From Schistosoma haematobium (Eukaryota > Platyhelminthes > Trematoda > Strigeidida > Schistosomatidae): 64,000 nt of DNA. The stretch lies in assembly GCF_000699445.3 (NCBI RefSeq), contig NC_067201.1, positions 25,373,033 through 25,437,032 of the forward strand, written 5' to 3'. Under the pieces are notes generated by a model. That model ran no database searches, was not told the DNA's origin, and saw only the letters and a list, made by a program, of their open reading frames with translations. Position 1 is the first letter of the stretch. Each line of letters begins with the position of its first letter. The position numbers were made by a program, and so were the translations under genes. Positions 11,110 through 23,872 of the stretch are shown one piece after another.

Positions 11110-12123
11110 AATACGAAATTGACAACTGTAGACACCATTTTCAAAAGAGTATTTTGTGTAACTGATATTCTTTTCCTCACTGATAATATCACTCGTTATT
11201 GCTATCATATAAGAGACCATTCAAAATAGCAGGCTGTTAAATGAACCACAAATTGAAAAACAACCAGTCATTCTGTTATTCATGTACCTATTTGCTACAT
11301 TCAAGAACATGTACATTGTGTATGTTATATAATGGACTATTCTGCTTATAAAGTATACTTGATACTGAAAAGAACATATGTAGAATTCTCATTCTGTGTG
11401 TGAATGTACAAATCAAAAAGATTACTAACTTCGTCATTCACTTTAATTAAAATCAATACGTCACTTTGAATTGGACAGTTAACTCTGTTTATGTTGGATA
11501 CCAGTAAACGAAAGCACTGGGCCATGCCAAACTTTATGCCCTAGTCTTTGCACTAAACTATGGAGAACCTTATTGACTAAACAGAACTGCTGATATAAAC
11601 CCAACGTGAGCTTAAGAGCAATAGTACCATCAAATATTTACTGATCAATTACAGATCATTAATATAGTAACCCAAGTCACTACCTTATGATTAAATGCAT
11701 GCAAAATTTACTGACAAATGATAGTTGATTTCGTTGACACTAAGCAATGATGGAATAACATACAACACATTCATCAGTGCAAAATATTTAGGTAAAATCA
11801 TAAATAACAAACTTGATTAACTGACTAAACTAGGTTCAGTTTGTTTTGCTCTAAAAATCTCAGATGGCAGAACAAAATGAATTTAAAGCAATTAGTCTCT
11901 TTTATAAATTTTGATAGAACAATGAGAAGACGGAGTTGATCTGAAAAATGTGATGTATTTGCGCTATACATTTCGGACAATCTGGTCACACATATACTTG
12001 TCAAGGCAATTTTATATGAAAATTAATAAAGGTCAAACAAATAAAAGTACAATTAAAATAACTAAGGGGAGAGAAAGAACAAGAAATTGTCGCGTTATCC
12101 TAGGCCATAGAATGACTTAAGGA
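11110..12123. other. AT-rich spacer, no gene seen
   Basis: I see no coding signal. Near 11965-11999 on the minus strand a GAAA is followed by a 6-bp hairpin and UC, but no CUGANGA core is present, so it is not called a ribozyme. This would be the 3' side of the PLE at 12124-12933. Confidence 0.4.
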
Positions 12124-12933
12124 TTACCAAGGTAAATTCAAGGTTACGACAAATTGTTTTTGTACACATAAGGGGGGTTTAAATTTACGAATAGCCAAGA
12201 CTTCAATAAACTTAAGAATTCGGCCTTGACAATTTCTATGCAACGTTCTAAATGCTACATTAATGTTAATTTTGTACCCCGTCTCAATTATATGTTTCGC
12301 TATCAATGAACTTGGTTTTCTACCTCCTACATTGGTCGGATCATTTGACACACACTGATTTTGAAGCCATCTAGGCACATGTTCATTGACCCTTGATTGG
12401 ATTGTTCGATTACTCCTCCCTATGTATGTGTGTCCACACAAACATGTAAATTGGTAAATACAATGGGATGTGACGTAATCATTAGTGCATTGTTTGGGTC
12501 TATTAGGAATCATGGCCTTAGACTTTTCAATCACTACCAACTGAGCAGCATAATACGTATTCTCGATGGCTGCTTTCAATCTCTGCCTTAAAACTATACT
12601 GTTAGATTCGCCTCTATATGGTAGATTGATATAAACCTTTTTCTTTGGCACTGAATAAATTAGAGGTCTTGGCATTAACTGACTTTTGCACCTATTAATA
12701 AACTTGAGTGGATAACCATTTGCAATTAAAGTGTCAGTCAGTAACTTTTCATCTTTTTCCACCATATCAGAGGTACATATTCTTCGAGTCCTCTTAAAGA
12801 GGCACTTAACTAGACCTCTCTTGTATTGCAATGGACAGAAACTATGTAAATTTAAGTATTGTGATGAATTTTTTGTCATATGAATTTTCTCAACATAATT
12901 GAATGACATTAAATGGCAATAATAAGTGTTCAA
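12124..12933 (-). CDS. Penelope-like element protein, RT thumb to GIY-YIG, 269 codons
   Basis: This is the longest undisturbed PLE frame in the window. Residues ~60-110 are the RT thumb/linker ('LLTDTLIANGYPLKFINRCK', then 'YINLPYRGESNSIVLRQRLKAAIENTY'). Residues ~155-260 are the GIY-YIG nuclease: 'HCIYQFTCLCGHTYIGRSNRTIQSRVNEH' holds the two modified Y motifs and the downstream R..EH, and 'AFRTLHRN...LKFIEVLAIRKFKPPLCVQKQF' is the family tail. In PLEs this nuclease nicks the target for reverse transcription. The RT palm is missing upstream, so the copy is 5'-truncated, and the ATG at 12933 is unlikely to be a natural start. It differs enough from the 36 and 38 kb copies to be another subfamily. 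The other arm lacks it. Confidence 0.75.
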   Translation of the reverse strand: MNTYYCHLMSFNYVEKIHMTKNSSQYLNLHSFCPLQYKRGLVKCLFKRTRRICTSDMVEKDEKLLTDTLIANGYPLKFINRCKSQLMPRPLIYSVPKKKVYINLPYRGESNSIVLRQRLKAAIENTYYAAQLVVIEKSKAMIPNRPKQCTNDYVTSHCIYQFTCLCGHTYIGRSNRTIQSRVNEHVPRWLQNQCVSNDPTNVGGRKPSSLIAKHIIETGYKININVAFRTLHRNCQGRILKFIEVLAIRKFKPPLCVQKQFVVTLNLPW

Positions 12934-13244
12934 TAATAAGTATTCAGTACAAGTTATTCATCAAAACTCAAAAATGAAATGTGTAATCAGTGTGTCGAAT
13001 GATGAAATTAATCAGTCAGTCCAGCACATCTGGTTTGGATACGTAATTACAAACTGCAAAGGAAACAAGAATTTGTGGAAAGTTGGTGCATTGTAGTAAA
13101 CTTCTACACTTTCTTGTCGTAAATCAAGTACCATTTTAGTATATAATTTATAGCATGCATACTGAACGATGAATTAGAGATTGAATAAAACTGAAATTAA
13201 CGTGTGCGAATGGAAGCATTTTATACAATTGACCTAATCATCGA

Positions 13245-14520
13245 AAGCTGATAATAGTAGGTTCAGCTCACATGTTTCATGAAAGGGAAGACTGGTATTT
13301 TTTCATATAGACAATTTTCGCATTCAAGTTTGGGAAACTTTAAAGCCGGAAATCATAAACTAGTCAATGCTTGACGTTGTAGGTCGGCCATATTATGATT
13401 GAAACATCAATAGTTTCATTTTATGACCTTGCTCAATGCGATAGCGTTTGAAAGCGATTTGAATTCAGTAACAAATAATTTACATTTGAACTGATCACCT
13501 AACAACGTATTCAAGTTTATTTCTTCTACCTGAAAATCAAGCCTTCAAAAATGAATCATATAATTTTCTTCGACTTCTTCCCTTAGATCTTATCAATTGT
13601 AATTCACATAAAATTTAAATGAATTTCTAGAAACAATTTGCTTAAGTGTCAGATGTGTCATCAAATGTCAGATTATGAGAATATTCAGTGGTGTGAAGAT
13701 GACAGTCATCGAGTTCGAAGGTCAAGCAAAGCAAATTGATGACGGTCCTTGAAATTCAAACTATTCGTTTGATATATTAAGAAATCCGCAATGGCGATTT
13801 GGATGGATAGTCAATGTCTCATCTGGGACCAAAAATAAACAAAACATACAACAAGAACGTTACTTTCGTGTTTGGAGAAATTTGACCCAAAGGCGCACAT
13901 TTATACGTAAATATAGGAAAAGGGTTTTACGACTGCCACTGCTGTGATTTTTTGTAGACCAACAAATGAACAACATCCCCCGTTGAAGATGACTTAAATA
14001 TTCGTTTATAAGGATTATATTTTCATTCTCATTCGTTTACTAAAGTTTGATCAATCATTTTTGATGAACCATAATGAACAGCTTAATGTTGCAGTACAGG
14101 TATTATGACGTCTTATGAAATGGATGATTAGACTCAAGCCAGTGTGTTAGTGATGAATATTCAATGTTACTTGGTGTTAATGTGATTACCAGTAACGAGA
14201 TGTATATTGTGTCCTACTGAAAAAGAGAATTTAATTTGATGAAACATTGATTGCAATCATAAACAAAGGTTATTTATGAAGGTGGGTGGGATTATCACAA
14301 TTATCATGTTATATTTACATCAGAAAATATTATCCCCACTCCTGCTAAATGTGATTACATAATTTCATGCCAGTTAATCTTCCGTAGTATTCCCCAAACT
14401 CTTATCAAATAACGAACGCTCGGTACACTGTCCGTTTCACTAAGACATACTTAACTAAGTTAAATGTACAAGGATTTGATACGTACACAAACACGAACTA
14501 GGTAAACCACTCTATGAACA
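13245..14520 (+). repeat. Uninterrupted reference copy of the segment split by PLEs in the other arm
   Basis: In reverse orientation this block matches 35055-35505, 37110-37575 and 38815-39000. The partner is broken by two PLE insertions; this copy is continuous, so it shows both pre-insertion sites (14040-14098 and 13490-13560). It contains no convincing ORF. A sub-block at 14215-14430 ('ggtgggattatcacaattatcat') matches 35270-35390. Confidence 0.7.
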
Positions 14521-17500
14521 GTTTAAATGAGGGAAACAAAAATATCTGTATCTGTCACAAATATCTGTATCTGATATAATGATCCTACTTTTGTCCAAAT
14601 TGAATGATTATACACACTGTTTATCAACTGATCAACATTCTTCATTTAATAACGTTTAGTTAATTGTTTCTCTCACTGAGTTTATATTCTTCATCTGAAT
14701 AACTATTCCATTTAATAAATAAAACGAATATTTTACAGTTAACTTTCCATCTGTCTGAAAGATGTTCTGAATAATCAGTTTATGATTTGTATACACACAT
14801 TGTCAGCATCTTCACACTTATTCTGACTGTCTTCCGAGCATAATCTGTTGGCTAAATTGATATAATACAATAGACAATCTTAACTTCATATTACGTTAAA
14901 ATATAGAATGTCAGGGAGTTGAAACTTTGCCGTTTGTCTTCCATTTTAGGATCATTTACTCAAAATTAAATGAATAAGAATATCTTGACAGAATCTAGAG
15001 CAAGATCAATGTTGGGTAAGTTTAGTAATCTGATTCAACTTTCCAGGTTAATAAAACAAACGTTAATTCATTGATTTGTAATGACTTTCAAATTTGTGAA
15101 ATGAAGTGAATGGATATATTTGATTATAAGTTTGATTGTGACCTTTTTCATCAATATTGTCTTCAATTTAGACATAATTTTATAAATATTGATGTACTAG
15201 ATGTTTTTGTGAACCTGTTTTTACCATATTTCTAAATTACATGAAGGTAATCAACTGAAAGAACTGCTCTTTTCGATGTTAGATCCAAGCAGTTTTCATA
15301 GTGTTACTTTATTCATTAGTTGTGTACCATTCCAAAATTTACATAAAGGAACATAGAAACCTCATTATTACTAATCATACTTCAGAGTGGAAATATCAAA
15401 CGAATTTCTGAGTGATTGAACTAACTATAACCTCAAACGTTGTGTATTATCATTTATTGCAGTGGCTATCTGCAAACTTAGTTCACCAATCTAATCAGCT
15501 TCATTTTGGCAATCAAGCTAACAAAGCTTCTCCCTCAGAAAAACTAGTTTGTGATGGTACGAGATAACCATCCACTTGCCGAGTAAATTTACATTGTACA
15601 ATTTTATTTATCGGAATTTTCGTATCACTGAAGTCAAGAAATGATGCCGAAATCCATAGGTTTAACTAAATCACGTATGTTACCTTTATTTTCTTGTCAT
15701 TATATATCAGTAGGCGAAAGAAAGAAGTCTGTTAATATCACAAAATATTTAATATAAAATCATTTTAAAAGTGAAATGATTCAATATGAATTTTAGTTCT
15801 CATTTTGTTGAAGGTAAGGTCAAACAACGAAAAGTTATTCTGTATAATCAAATGATTGTTTGCAAACTGTTAATCAACGCCTTCCTCTAATCTGAACACA
15901 ATGAAAAAATAATGTACAACAACTTGATTATGTTTATAAACATTGGAAAATGTGATTCAGTGGAGAATTAAGGGGTATTTTAAAGGCTGTTTGTATACCA
16001 TACTCCAATTTTCATGAAAGTACACATAAAGTATTGGGACTAGATTTTTGTTAGGAGAATGAAATTTAATTACATATTCACATTCGGCTGAACAAAATAT
16101 TTCGACGATTGAATAGCAATAAAACTACTTCGACGTTATTTCTATAACTAACTTAGTAATGATAGAACCAACGTTCTCCAGTTTGGGGATCTATAATTCT
16201 TCGTCTGTTGGAATTCTTCAGTAATCTGCACAACATATCGAAATGATATTTTTTTCTGAAAATCCTATCAAATACAAGTATCCAGAACTTTGACCATGAA
16301 TGATTCAAAAATCCCACAAAATATATGTAAATTATACTGATATTAAACGGAAACTAATCTCAGGAGGAAACAACTATCTTTTTGAGTAAACGAACAACAA
16401 AACATCTGGTGAGATTTTCAAGTACTATCATAGGACTTGACCGCTTAACGCTAGTTTATCATTTGATATACATCAAAGATTTTGGTCATTGGAATAAGCG
16501 AGTTTTGGGAACGTGCTATACAATGTTATACAATGTTTTCTTTTCCAGTGTTAAAACCAGTGGTTAGTCTTTGGATATTCAACTCTTATTAGCAGTCATT
16601 GTATTTGCTCAAACCAAACACAAGATCATTTCGTTAGTGGGTTTGAACAAAAGCATGAGGAGATTCAATAGTCATTATAAATCAACAACTTACTTCCATC
16701 TTGTGATAAATAAAATATTGTAAAAGTACATTTTCAAATTATTATTATTATTATTATTATCAGCTTTATTCAATATTATATTATTGGTACAATATAGAAT
16801 TCTCAGCGCAAAGTATTTCAACAAGTTTCCGTTTCTTTCTTCTTGGTCGGTCCTGGCGATAAATATTGAGTGGTCGCCAGTTAGATGTTAGCAGTTCAGT
16901 AAATGAACATCTGAATAATGTGCATTCTTTTCACTGTATATTGCCAGCAACCACATTGGCTTTTATTGAGTTTTTGTAACTTTGACAACGAAAGGTTGTA
17001 CACTTTTCAGAAACGCAGCAGAATAGGTCATGTGATTAATAAACATAATGATATATTAAAACAAACAAAAATAGATAACTTGTTGAAATATCTAGATGGC
17101 AGGAACAGGTAGCCCAGATGCTCAAGCAGGCCGCCCTGCTTTTCAACAAAATTAGAAACTATTTAACAAAATGAATTCAACTATTCAACTTGATAAGACA
17201 CATTTCTTATCGATTAAGTATCTTTTGAATTTGCAAAGAATGTATTCGCACATCACGTTTTCGTAGATTTATACACCATGGATAATTTCTTCAGAAGCCC
17301 TGTTGGACTTGTTTGGTGACTGAATATAACAGTTACTGGTGGAAAATTAAACATAAATAACAGCTTGTTTTCCATGCATGTATTCATATATCATTGTAAA
17401 AGTGTCTGTGAGAACCTTATCAAAATGTTAAAATAACTTGACATTCAATTTACCTCGGTTTTATTAACTTTCTGTAATAGAAATAGTAAGTTTTATATTG

Positions 17501-20140
17501 CAAATGTAGACATTGTCAAAACTGAAACTTTAAGTTAAACTAATTAAAATCGATTAGCAATGGGAACTCCGTTCAATTGAATCCAGATGAACGTTAGAAT
17601 CTCTTTAGTTGATAAATTTTACTAAATGCAGATCACAAATATAACTGCACTTTTGAATATTAGATTTCGCTTAAGGCACTAATTATAAAACTCATCTGCT
17701 CTTCATTTTATTAAGAACTATGATTTTGGATAAGCAGTCAACGACGCCATGTTTACTGGTCGTCTCTATTTGAACTATTTTTCGTCTTATTATTTATTGA
17801 ATTACTTTCCTATTTTTTCAATTTTACTCGGTTATTTGTTATGATTAATGACTCTTTACAGTTCAAAATTATACTAAAAGTTTTGATTTCAACCATCAGT
17901 AATAAGTATCTATGGATATTTTGTAAAACCACGTTTTCTGAACATCTGATACTACTGAAAAGGATTTAGCTGCCTAATCACAAGTTAAATGTTCACATGT
18001 TAGACAAGATGGAAAACTACTTTTAAGCAGTTTCAATATTGCATAGAATACTCAGGCGAAATTAGGTGTTCAGCAATAGTGATGTGTACCAGGATCGTTG
18101 TCATGAAATGTTCTACGTGTGAGTTTGCAGCAAATAATACAGAATATTAAACGTATAACAATTTGCAATATGAGAGGATATTTATCTCGACATATTGACA
18201 TAAAGTGTATTTCGAAACAATGTAAAACAAGATTAATTGTATAAAATGGCATAGAACATACATCTTTCGCTAGTTCTACTGATGTATTATGCTGAACAGG
18301 AAATAAAATATATATAAACGAGACAGTGTGTAACTCGTATACGAACGTTCGTCTAAATTCAAACTAATAGATTCACAGTATTTGGTCGTTGAGTTCATGT
18401 AAGACATTAAGGAGAAAATTATATTTGTAAAACACTCAATGAATGAACATTTCATTCAGTAGTCTGATTTAAGCTTTTCAATGAAAATAATCAAGTATCA
18501 TAAAATTGTTATTTCTTAACATTAGAATTTGATCTGGATGGTTTGTCTAATGCATGAATAGTTTATGAACTTTTTATTCAAGATAGACGGTTTGGTTCCT
18601 CACTCATTTCCCTTGAAAACGCTTAAATCAGACGATCGAGTGAAATGCCTTCCTAATCAAGATTCTCACAACTACAATTTCCTCCATAATAAGCTACTTG
18701 TTTTCCCCAATTTATTTGAATAAAATTTCCAGTTAACCGTTTCTTATTCAGTGTAGATTAAATTTACCTAAATCGTGTCAGACAACATTTCGATTGATTG
18801 ACATCTATCCTTTCAATAAATTGCTTAGTGATAAAGGATTAAAATCAATTCTGAAATGTACTTAGAAGCAAATGAGTAAAATGAATGTTTTACAATGGTA
18901 GTGAAATATTGTGTTCTCGTATTTAGTCAGTTATAACTTTGAGAGTTTTTGTACAAAAGCGTTTCATGATTTAAATTAACACAATAAAATTCTACTATAC
19001 AAACGTACCACTTGTTCAAATAGTCTTTGACTAAAATAAATAGTAAATGTTATTGATAATAAAATCGCAGTCATAGTGACTAATCACAGTAAAAATGTAT
19101 TCACTTATGAAGTGACTAAACAATCCAAAATAAATCACACCATTGATGTCCAACGGTATTATTCGAGCTTGTTTTGGTAATTTTATGTTTTATACAAACT
19201 TGTAATTTATTAAAACATTAACAACCTAAAACGTTTTTAATGTTTACAGATTATGTTATGCAGGGTCTTTCTTCTTATCATCAAATGTGATATGGTAAAC
19301 TGAGTTCGACCAATCCATATTTACATATGAAATCTTTGCATATCCAATTCAGAAATAGATATAGCCGTAATTTAATTATGTTTCAGATTATACATATCTG
19401 TCGAATTATTAATGCTATTACCCTTCTATATGCATATAATAGTCAATGTACAAGGAACCATATTAGAAACTTCAAAATACTCACGTGGCTCCCACTGACA
19501 ATCCTCTAGAAAATAATATTTGTTTTGTTAATTAAGAAACAAATTATGAATTTATGTTGATGGCAGATACAAACAGCCAACTCAAAAACGAGATACTAAA
19601 TTCTTCAGTCATGAAAGATTGTGAATATTAGTGTAATTCGAAAAGTGATTTTGGTCTGAAGTGGATAATTGAAGGAAATTTTGTGACGAATCCACAATTG
19701 ATGATGAGTAATTTTAAAGAAACTTTTTAACGTTAGAGTGTAGGCTACAATAAAAGCGACACAATTTTTCCAAATTCAATTCCTCCAATATTATTTTTCC
19801 CTTCCTAATTTGGAGAACTCATTTAACGATCTTTAAGTGAAAGTTGGTCATAAATTCAGCATTTATCATTCATCTTAATACTGTATACTTACGAAGGGCA
19901 TATATATTATCATGATTCCAGAAACAATTCTTTGACAGATTCTTGAACACTCAGTCACAGCTGAACATTTATACAGAAATTGTATGAAGTTTCAGAAGAA
20001 AGGCATTAGTAATTCACACAACTGACGGAAAATAAGATTAGACGAATGAATTTCAAAATAAGTTTCAAGTCAAATATTCAATCTTATTTCGTAAACTAAC
20101 ACTAAACAGAAATATAATATAATTATCTCATACAAAATAG
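14521..20140. other. AT-rich spacer between arms, no gene seen
   Basis: About 5.6 kb with only short, motif-free open frames (for example 16382-16567, 16918-17112 and 19327-19509). The sole recognisable item is a minus-strand RTE 3' tail with (ATT)n at about 16735-16870. No tRNA-like cloverleaf, rRNA or exon-like conserved peptide was noticed on either strand. Confidence 0.5.
16735..16870 (-). mobile_element. RTE-type 3' tail remnant
   Basis: It starts with an (ATT)n run at 16739-16760, then 'cagctttattcaatattat', 'ggtacaatatagaattctcag': the reverse complement of the tail seen at 2455 and 28525. 'ttggtcggtcctggcgata' follows, which is GC-richer than its surroundings and is probably 3'-UTR of the same element. 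No protein part is visible. Confidence 0.5.
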
Positions 20141-20149
20141 CATATTTTG

Positions 20150-21200
20150 TGTGACATTCAAATACAAATATATATATTCGTGTAGATTGATCGAAGGTAG
20201 ATCGGATTAGATGTGATCTATTCCTAATTTGGTTTTGCCGGTATTATTTATTTTCAATGGATATTTTGAGATGGATTTTACACATAGTTTATTACGCATG
20301 CGATGTATAAATGAGTTTCTTTATTAATGCAGTTCAAAATACTAAAATAAACCAGTTTACGGATGACCTACTGAGGATAATCATAATTATGAAAATGAAA
20401 ATACTGTCATCTTATCTGTTCAGTGAAACCTGTCATTCCTTTGACAATTACTGTACTTTGGAACTTTCTCTATTGGTAAGCAAATCATAGCTTCATCCTG
20501 TGATAAATTCTGTGTGACTCAATAATGACTGTTTCATGAGAAATGATTTCAAGGAATATACGGAAGCTTATCAGTAGAGTTAAAACATTACTTGTTAATG
20601 AATTAGTCTTGTACAATAATTCTATATTGCAATAATTCACTTACGACGACCTGTAAAATCAACAATATTGAAAAGAGAAATTGTTGGTTAATATTTCAAT
20701 GTTAAGCAACGTGTTTGTGAAAATGATTTAACAAGTAAACCGTTGGAATGACAGAAAGGGAGACAAAGATAGTCAATATAGTGATTGCTAATGCATAAAT
20801 ATTGGGTGTGTATATCTTCAACAAATCACAATGATATTTAGGATCAAAAAAGATGCAAACATGATCCGATTACTTTATAATAAATAACACAACTTGTGTG
20901 TCATACAAGTATATATATTTATATATGATGATGAAAGACAGATCAGATTATATGTGATCTATTCCAAATTCGGTGGCACCGGTAGTATTTATATTCAATG
21001 AATATTTTGTGAGTTAAAATAAAACTTGCTATTGAACCAGTATTTTAAAATAATTATATATTGCAATAATTCACTTACCCTCTTGTCGGAATGCAACAAC
21101 AATAAAAAAGGGAAATTGTTAGTCAACGTTTGATTATTATAAAACGTATTCGCGAAAAGATTTCACAACTAAACCATTCGAATGATTAGAAAGGCGGCAA
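20150..21200 (+). repeat. Diverged tandem duplication, ~750-bp period
   Basis: 20150-20270 matches 20900-21015 ('gatcagattatatgtgatctattcc'-type block and 'atattcaatg.atattttg'). 20615-20770 matches 21045-21195 ('atattgcaataattcactta', 'gaaattgtt', 'aaaccattcgaatga.agaaagg'). The first unit carries about 320 bp that the second lacks. It is non-coding. It reads as an ancient local tandem duplication followed by a deletion or insertion. Confidence 0.6.
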
Positions 21201-21814
21201 AAACCATTAGTGTTTATGAATAGAGGTAAAATATCACCTTTTAAAAAACTAGCTGTTTTAAATACTTCTTTTATCTTAAATAGCTCAATATACTACTGAT
21301 TATACTTAGTTACATATAATATATCATCTAAGAGTAAATTCAAGCTTACAGTTAATACACACGTAAATGGTAGTTATTTCAGAATTCAACTGAGATGAAC
21401 TACTTACCCATGGACCTCTAAAAATAATTTTTAGAATAATACTTGTAGGTTATTTATTCAAACTGTTTTATGGTGATAATTTAACTTCACATTCTATAGC
21501 TATTCATCTTTTACTAATACAAATACGTTAGATTCTACTACTCTTTGCATATTTATGGCCGATTTTCACTTTTCTGCATACTAAAGATATGACAATATTT
21601 ATGTTGTTCGATTGTAGTTCTGTATTCTCGTAAAGGAAAAGTAATGTATTCATGAGAATTGACATACGATATGTGTAGATGGTTAAGAAATCCTGATATA
21701 GTGGACAGTTTTATCACTGAACTTATCAAGATGGACCTGTTTACATTTTGTGATAATGAAAATAAAATGTTCAGAGCTAATTCGAAATTATTCATATTCA
21801 CTTTATTATTTCTT

Positions 21815-21930
21815 TCTCTAACAAATATTACAGGTACACGTTGCTGACGAGTGCCAAGTAGCACGAAACCCGGGTCCAGGGTTTCCTGTTGACTACCTCC
21901 AACCACCATCTAATCTCTAACAAATATTAC
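21815..21930 (+). mobile_element. Miniature alpha-type hammerhead retroposon with 17-bp TSD
   Basis: TCTCTAACAAATATTAC occurs at 21815-21831 and again at 21914-21930. Between the copies lie about 82 bp of GC-richer sequence made up almost entirely of a hammerhead ribozyme and a short tail ('ccaaccaccatctaa'). An exact duplication of this length is the hallmark of target-primed retroposition. The sequence resembles the schistosome S-mansoni-alpha SINE-like hammerhead repeats, recognised from memory. The minus-strand frame across it (21553-21909) is a by-product, not a gene. Confidence 0.85.
21831..21888 (+). ncRNA. Hammerhead ribozyme with all core nucleotides intact
   Basis: Core CTGACGA at 21844-21850. 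Stem II is GTGC (21851-21854) with GCAC (21861-21864) and a 6-nt loop. GAAA is at 21865-21868. Stem III is the self-complementary ACCCGGGT (21868-21875), and the cleavage triplet GTC ends at 21876. Stem I pairs CAGG (21831-21834) with CCTG (21885-21888) outside, and the inner bases next to the core (TTG 21841-21843 with CAG 21877-21879), leaving an internal loop. Every invariant position of the family is present. The loop-less palindromic stem III suggests cleavage as a dimer, as known for other short-stem-III hammerheads (inference). Confidence 0.9.
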
Positions 21931-23439
21931 TAGTAATGCAGTATGTTCGTTTGGCTAACGAAGACTACTAGTTACTACTAATCTGAGACTTACCCACATA
22001 TGAATTTTGCAAGAATGAACCAAGAACTATCATCAATGCAATGAACAGAAACATTTTTGTGAAATTAAAGTAGTTAGAAAAATTGTGTTTATATACTAAT
22101 TTAAAAGTGAAATGTGGTTAGTGAAATGACGTGAACTGTAAATCTTGTGACTAAGTAATAGCTACATTTTTTCCATAATTAAGACGCTCACAAATCTTTA
22201 ATTGACAGATCAGTGTGGATTTAACAAACACTGACATAAAGTTACACTTAAATAATTAATAGTTGCGACTAGAATTAACATTAAACGTGATCAGAAAAAG
22301 GATTATTTTGTTTCTTTTTCAATTATTTTGTACAAATTATCCAGTGTTCTCTCTCACATAAATGTAACACTGTGACAAACAATTTAAGAAAAAGTATGTA
22401 CTTTTAGTGAATGAAATATATGCCGCCAAAAGTATATCAGTTGATTCATGAATTAAACATGGTAGATTGTCATCAATAGTGATAGTGCACAAAATGGTAT
22501 TTTGTTTGCAAGTATTTGATCCATTCATAGAAAGAGAAAACTCACATTTGTAGTGTAGTTGTAAGATATTAATGATGTTAAATATATATATATATATATA
22601 TACGTTCTAAATTATACTATACATTTTCACAGCTTGTGTTTATCTTCAAACATTCATAGTCTGTGATTGATCAGTGTCTTATTGACAAATGTGCATCCTG
22701 TGCAGATCGCTTTGATATTACAATGCGTCACAAGGTACATTCAGATGATGAGTCTCAAATAGAATTAAAAGAACGTCACCATCTATCTCTAACAAAATAA
22801 TGCTTTTAAGTTAGTTGTGGTTGTTGAAAAGGTAAAATGTTGTTTTAAAATTGTCACAGTGAACTCGTTCTCTTCTAAAATATATTTTACCATCATCGGT
22901 TTTCGCTTGACGGCTAGTGGCACTTGTTCTATTGTTTTCATGGCTAGCAGTAAAACCATTGATGGTTATCTATAACCACCATTAGGAGTACAGTGATGTT
23001 GTACTCTCATCTTTGAATAAAACAGATATTCACAGAATAACAAATATAATAAAGCTCAAAAGGTAAATGACTAGGAACATTTTGATACCAACTCAGTACC
23101 ACATATGTAATACGTTGACAACAGACTATGGGTGTTGAATTTCGTCAAAAGACATAAATTTATTATTTGATGAATGATTTCTCTTCAGATGTTGCCATCC
23201 ATGTTACTCGAATAATCACTTAGATTGTAGATCATATTTTCATAAATTCAATTTTACACGTTTATTGAAAAGCATAATAATGAAAATTTTCTATTGTTGA
23301 TTACATATAATGCTGATTGACCAGCTTTGGAAACGAACCAGTTGATAAATCCACTGAATAATCCGTTATATGACTTAACGTATAAATTTAGGTTGAAAAT
23401 ATTTTTATATACCATTATAGATGAAATTTAGTCGAGATT
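21931..23439. other. AT-rich spacer, no gene seen
   Basis: It contains an (AT)n run at about 22581-22602 and short motif-free open frames (such as 22337-22528, minus). Nothing else was recognised. Confidence 0.5.
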
Positions 23440-23690
23440 ACACTCTAGAAAAAACAAACAACATGATGAATTCAGTGAACATTCAATCATTACTCATCTT
23501 GTTGACCTGATACCGAAATACGTTGAAAACACCGAACACTGAGGAACTTATGTCGCGTCATCAAATGAAGCTCACAATTTAGCTGTTTGTACTTCGATGT
23601 TGAAAAACCAATAAGTCAGAACAAATTGAATAAATGTCTACGTATAAAAATTTATTAATGATGATAATGTGTTGATGACACTATCATATG
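23440..23690 (+). repeat. Dispersed repeat R2, copy 1
   Basis: It matches 26490-26680 directly: 'caacatgatgaattca', 'ttcaatcattac.catcttgttgac', 'gaacactgaggaac', 'tgtcgcgtcatcaaatg' and 'agctcacaat' occur in the same order. Its end (23627-23680) also matches 29615-29670. There the sequence runs straight into the block found here only at 25040, so about 1.35 kb, including the RTE-B piece, was inserted here. Confidence 0.65.
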
Positions 23691-23872
23691 ATGCCTAGTG
23701 AATGGTTAACTACGACGCTGAACAAGACTGCATATTAATTGAGCGTCCTCTGAGAACTTCCAAAGTAGTCGATCATGTTGAAGCGAACTGTGGTCAGGAT
23801 TTCGGGTCTTATAAGAGACATGTATACTGATGCGACAGCTGTGCATCCAGATGCCGTTTGATGGTTGACGTT

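Larger units (their letters stand above)
440..14520 (+). repeat. Left arm of a large imperfect inverted duplication
   Basis: Blocks along this interval match 35030-52910 in reverse orientation and reverse order: 440-680 with 52620-52910; 1680-2030 with 52000-52300; 3120-3900 with 50500-51260; 6655-7000 with 49970-50340; 7750-8160 with 49550-49905; 8220-8480 with 45235-45505; 9560-10054 with 39800-40190; 10864-11110 with 39460-39720; 13245-13490 with 38815-39000; 13560-14040 with 37110-37575; 14098-14520 with 35055-35505. Gaps between blocks coincide with transposon insertions in one arm or the other. Identity by eye is roughly 75-85%, so the duplication is old. Confidence 0.75.

Noticed and set aside
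11930..12000. Hammerhead-like element on the minus strand after the PLE at 12124
   Set aside because: GAAA, a 6-bp stem III and UC are present, but no CUGANGA core can be found.
21659..21847. Plus-strand frame with a hydrophobic end before a GTACAC donor-like site
   Set aside because: No homology recognised, and the donor-like GT belongs to the inserted ribozyme sequence.
21553..21909. 118-codon minus-strand frame starting 'MVVGGSQQETLDPGF'
   Set aside because: Its start is the antisense of the hammerhead retroposon, and the rest is AT-rich flank without a conserved motif.
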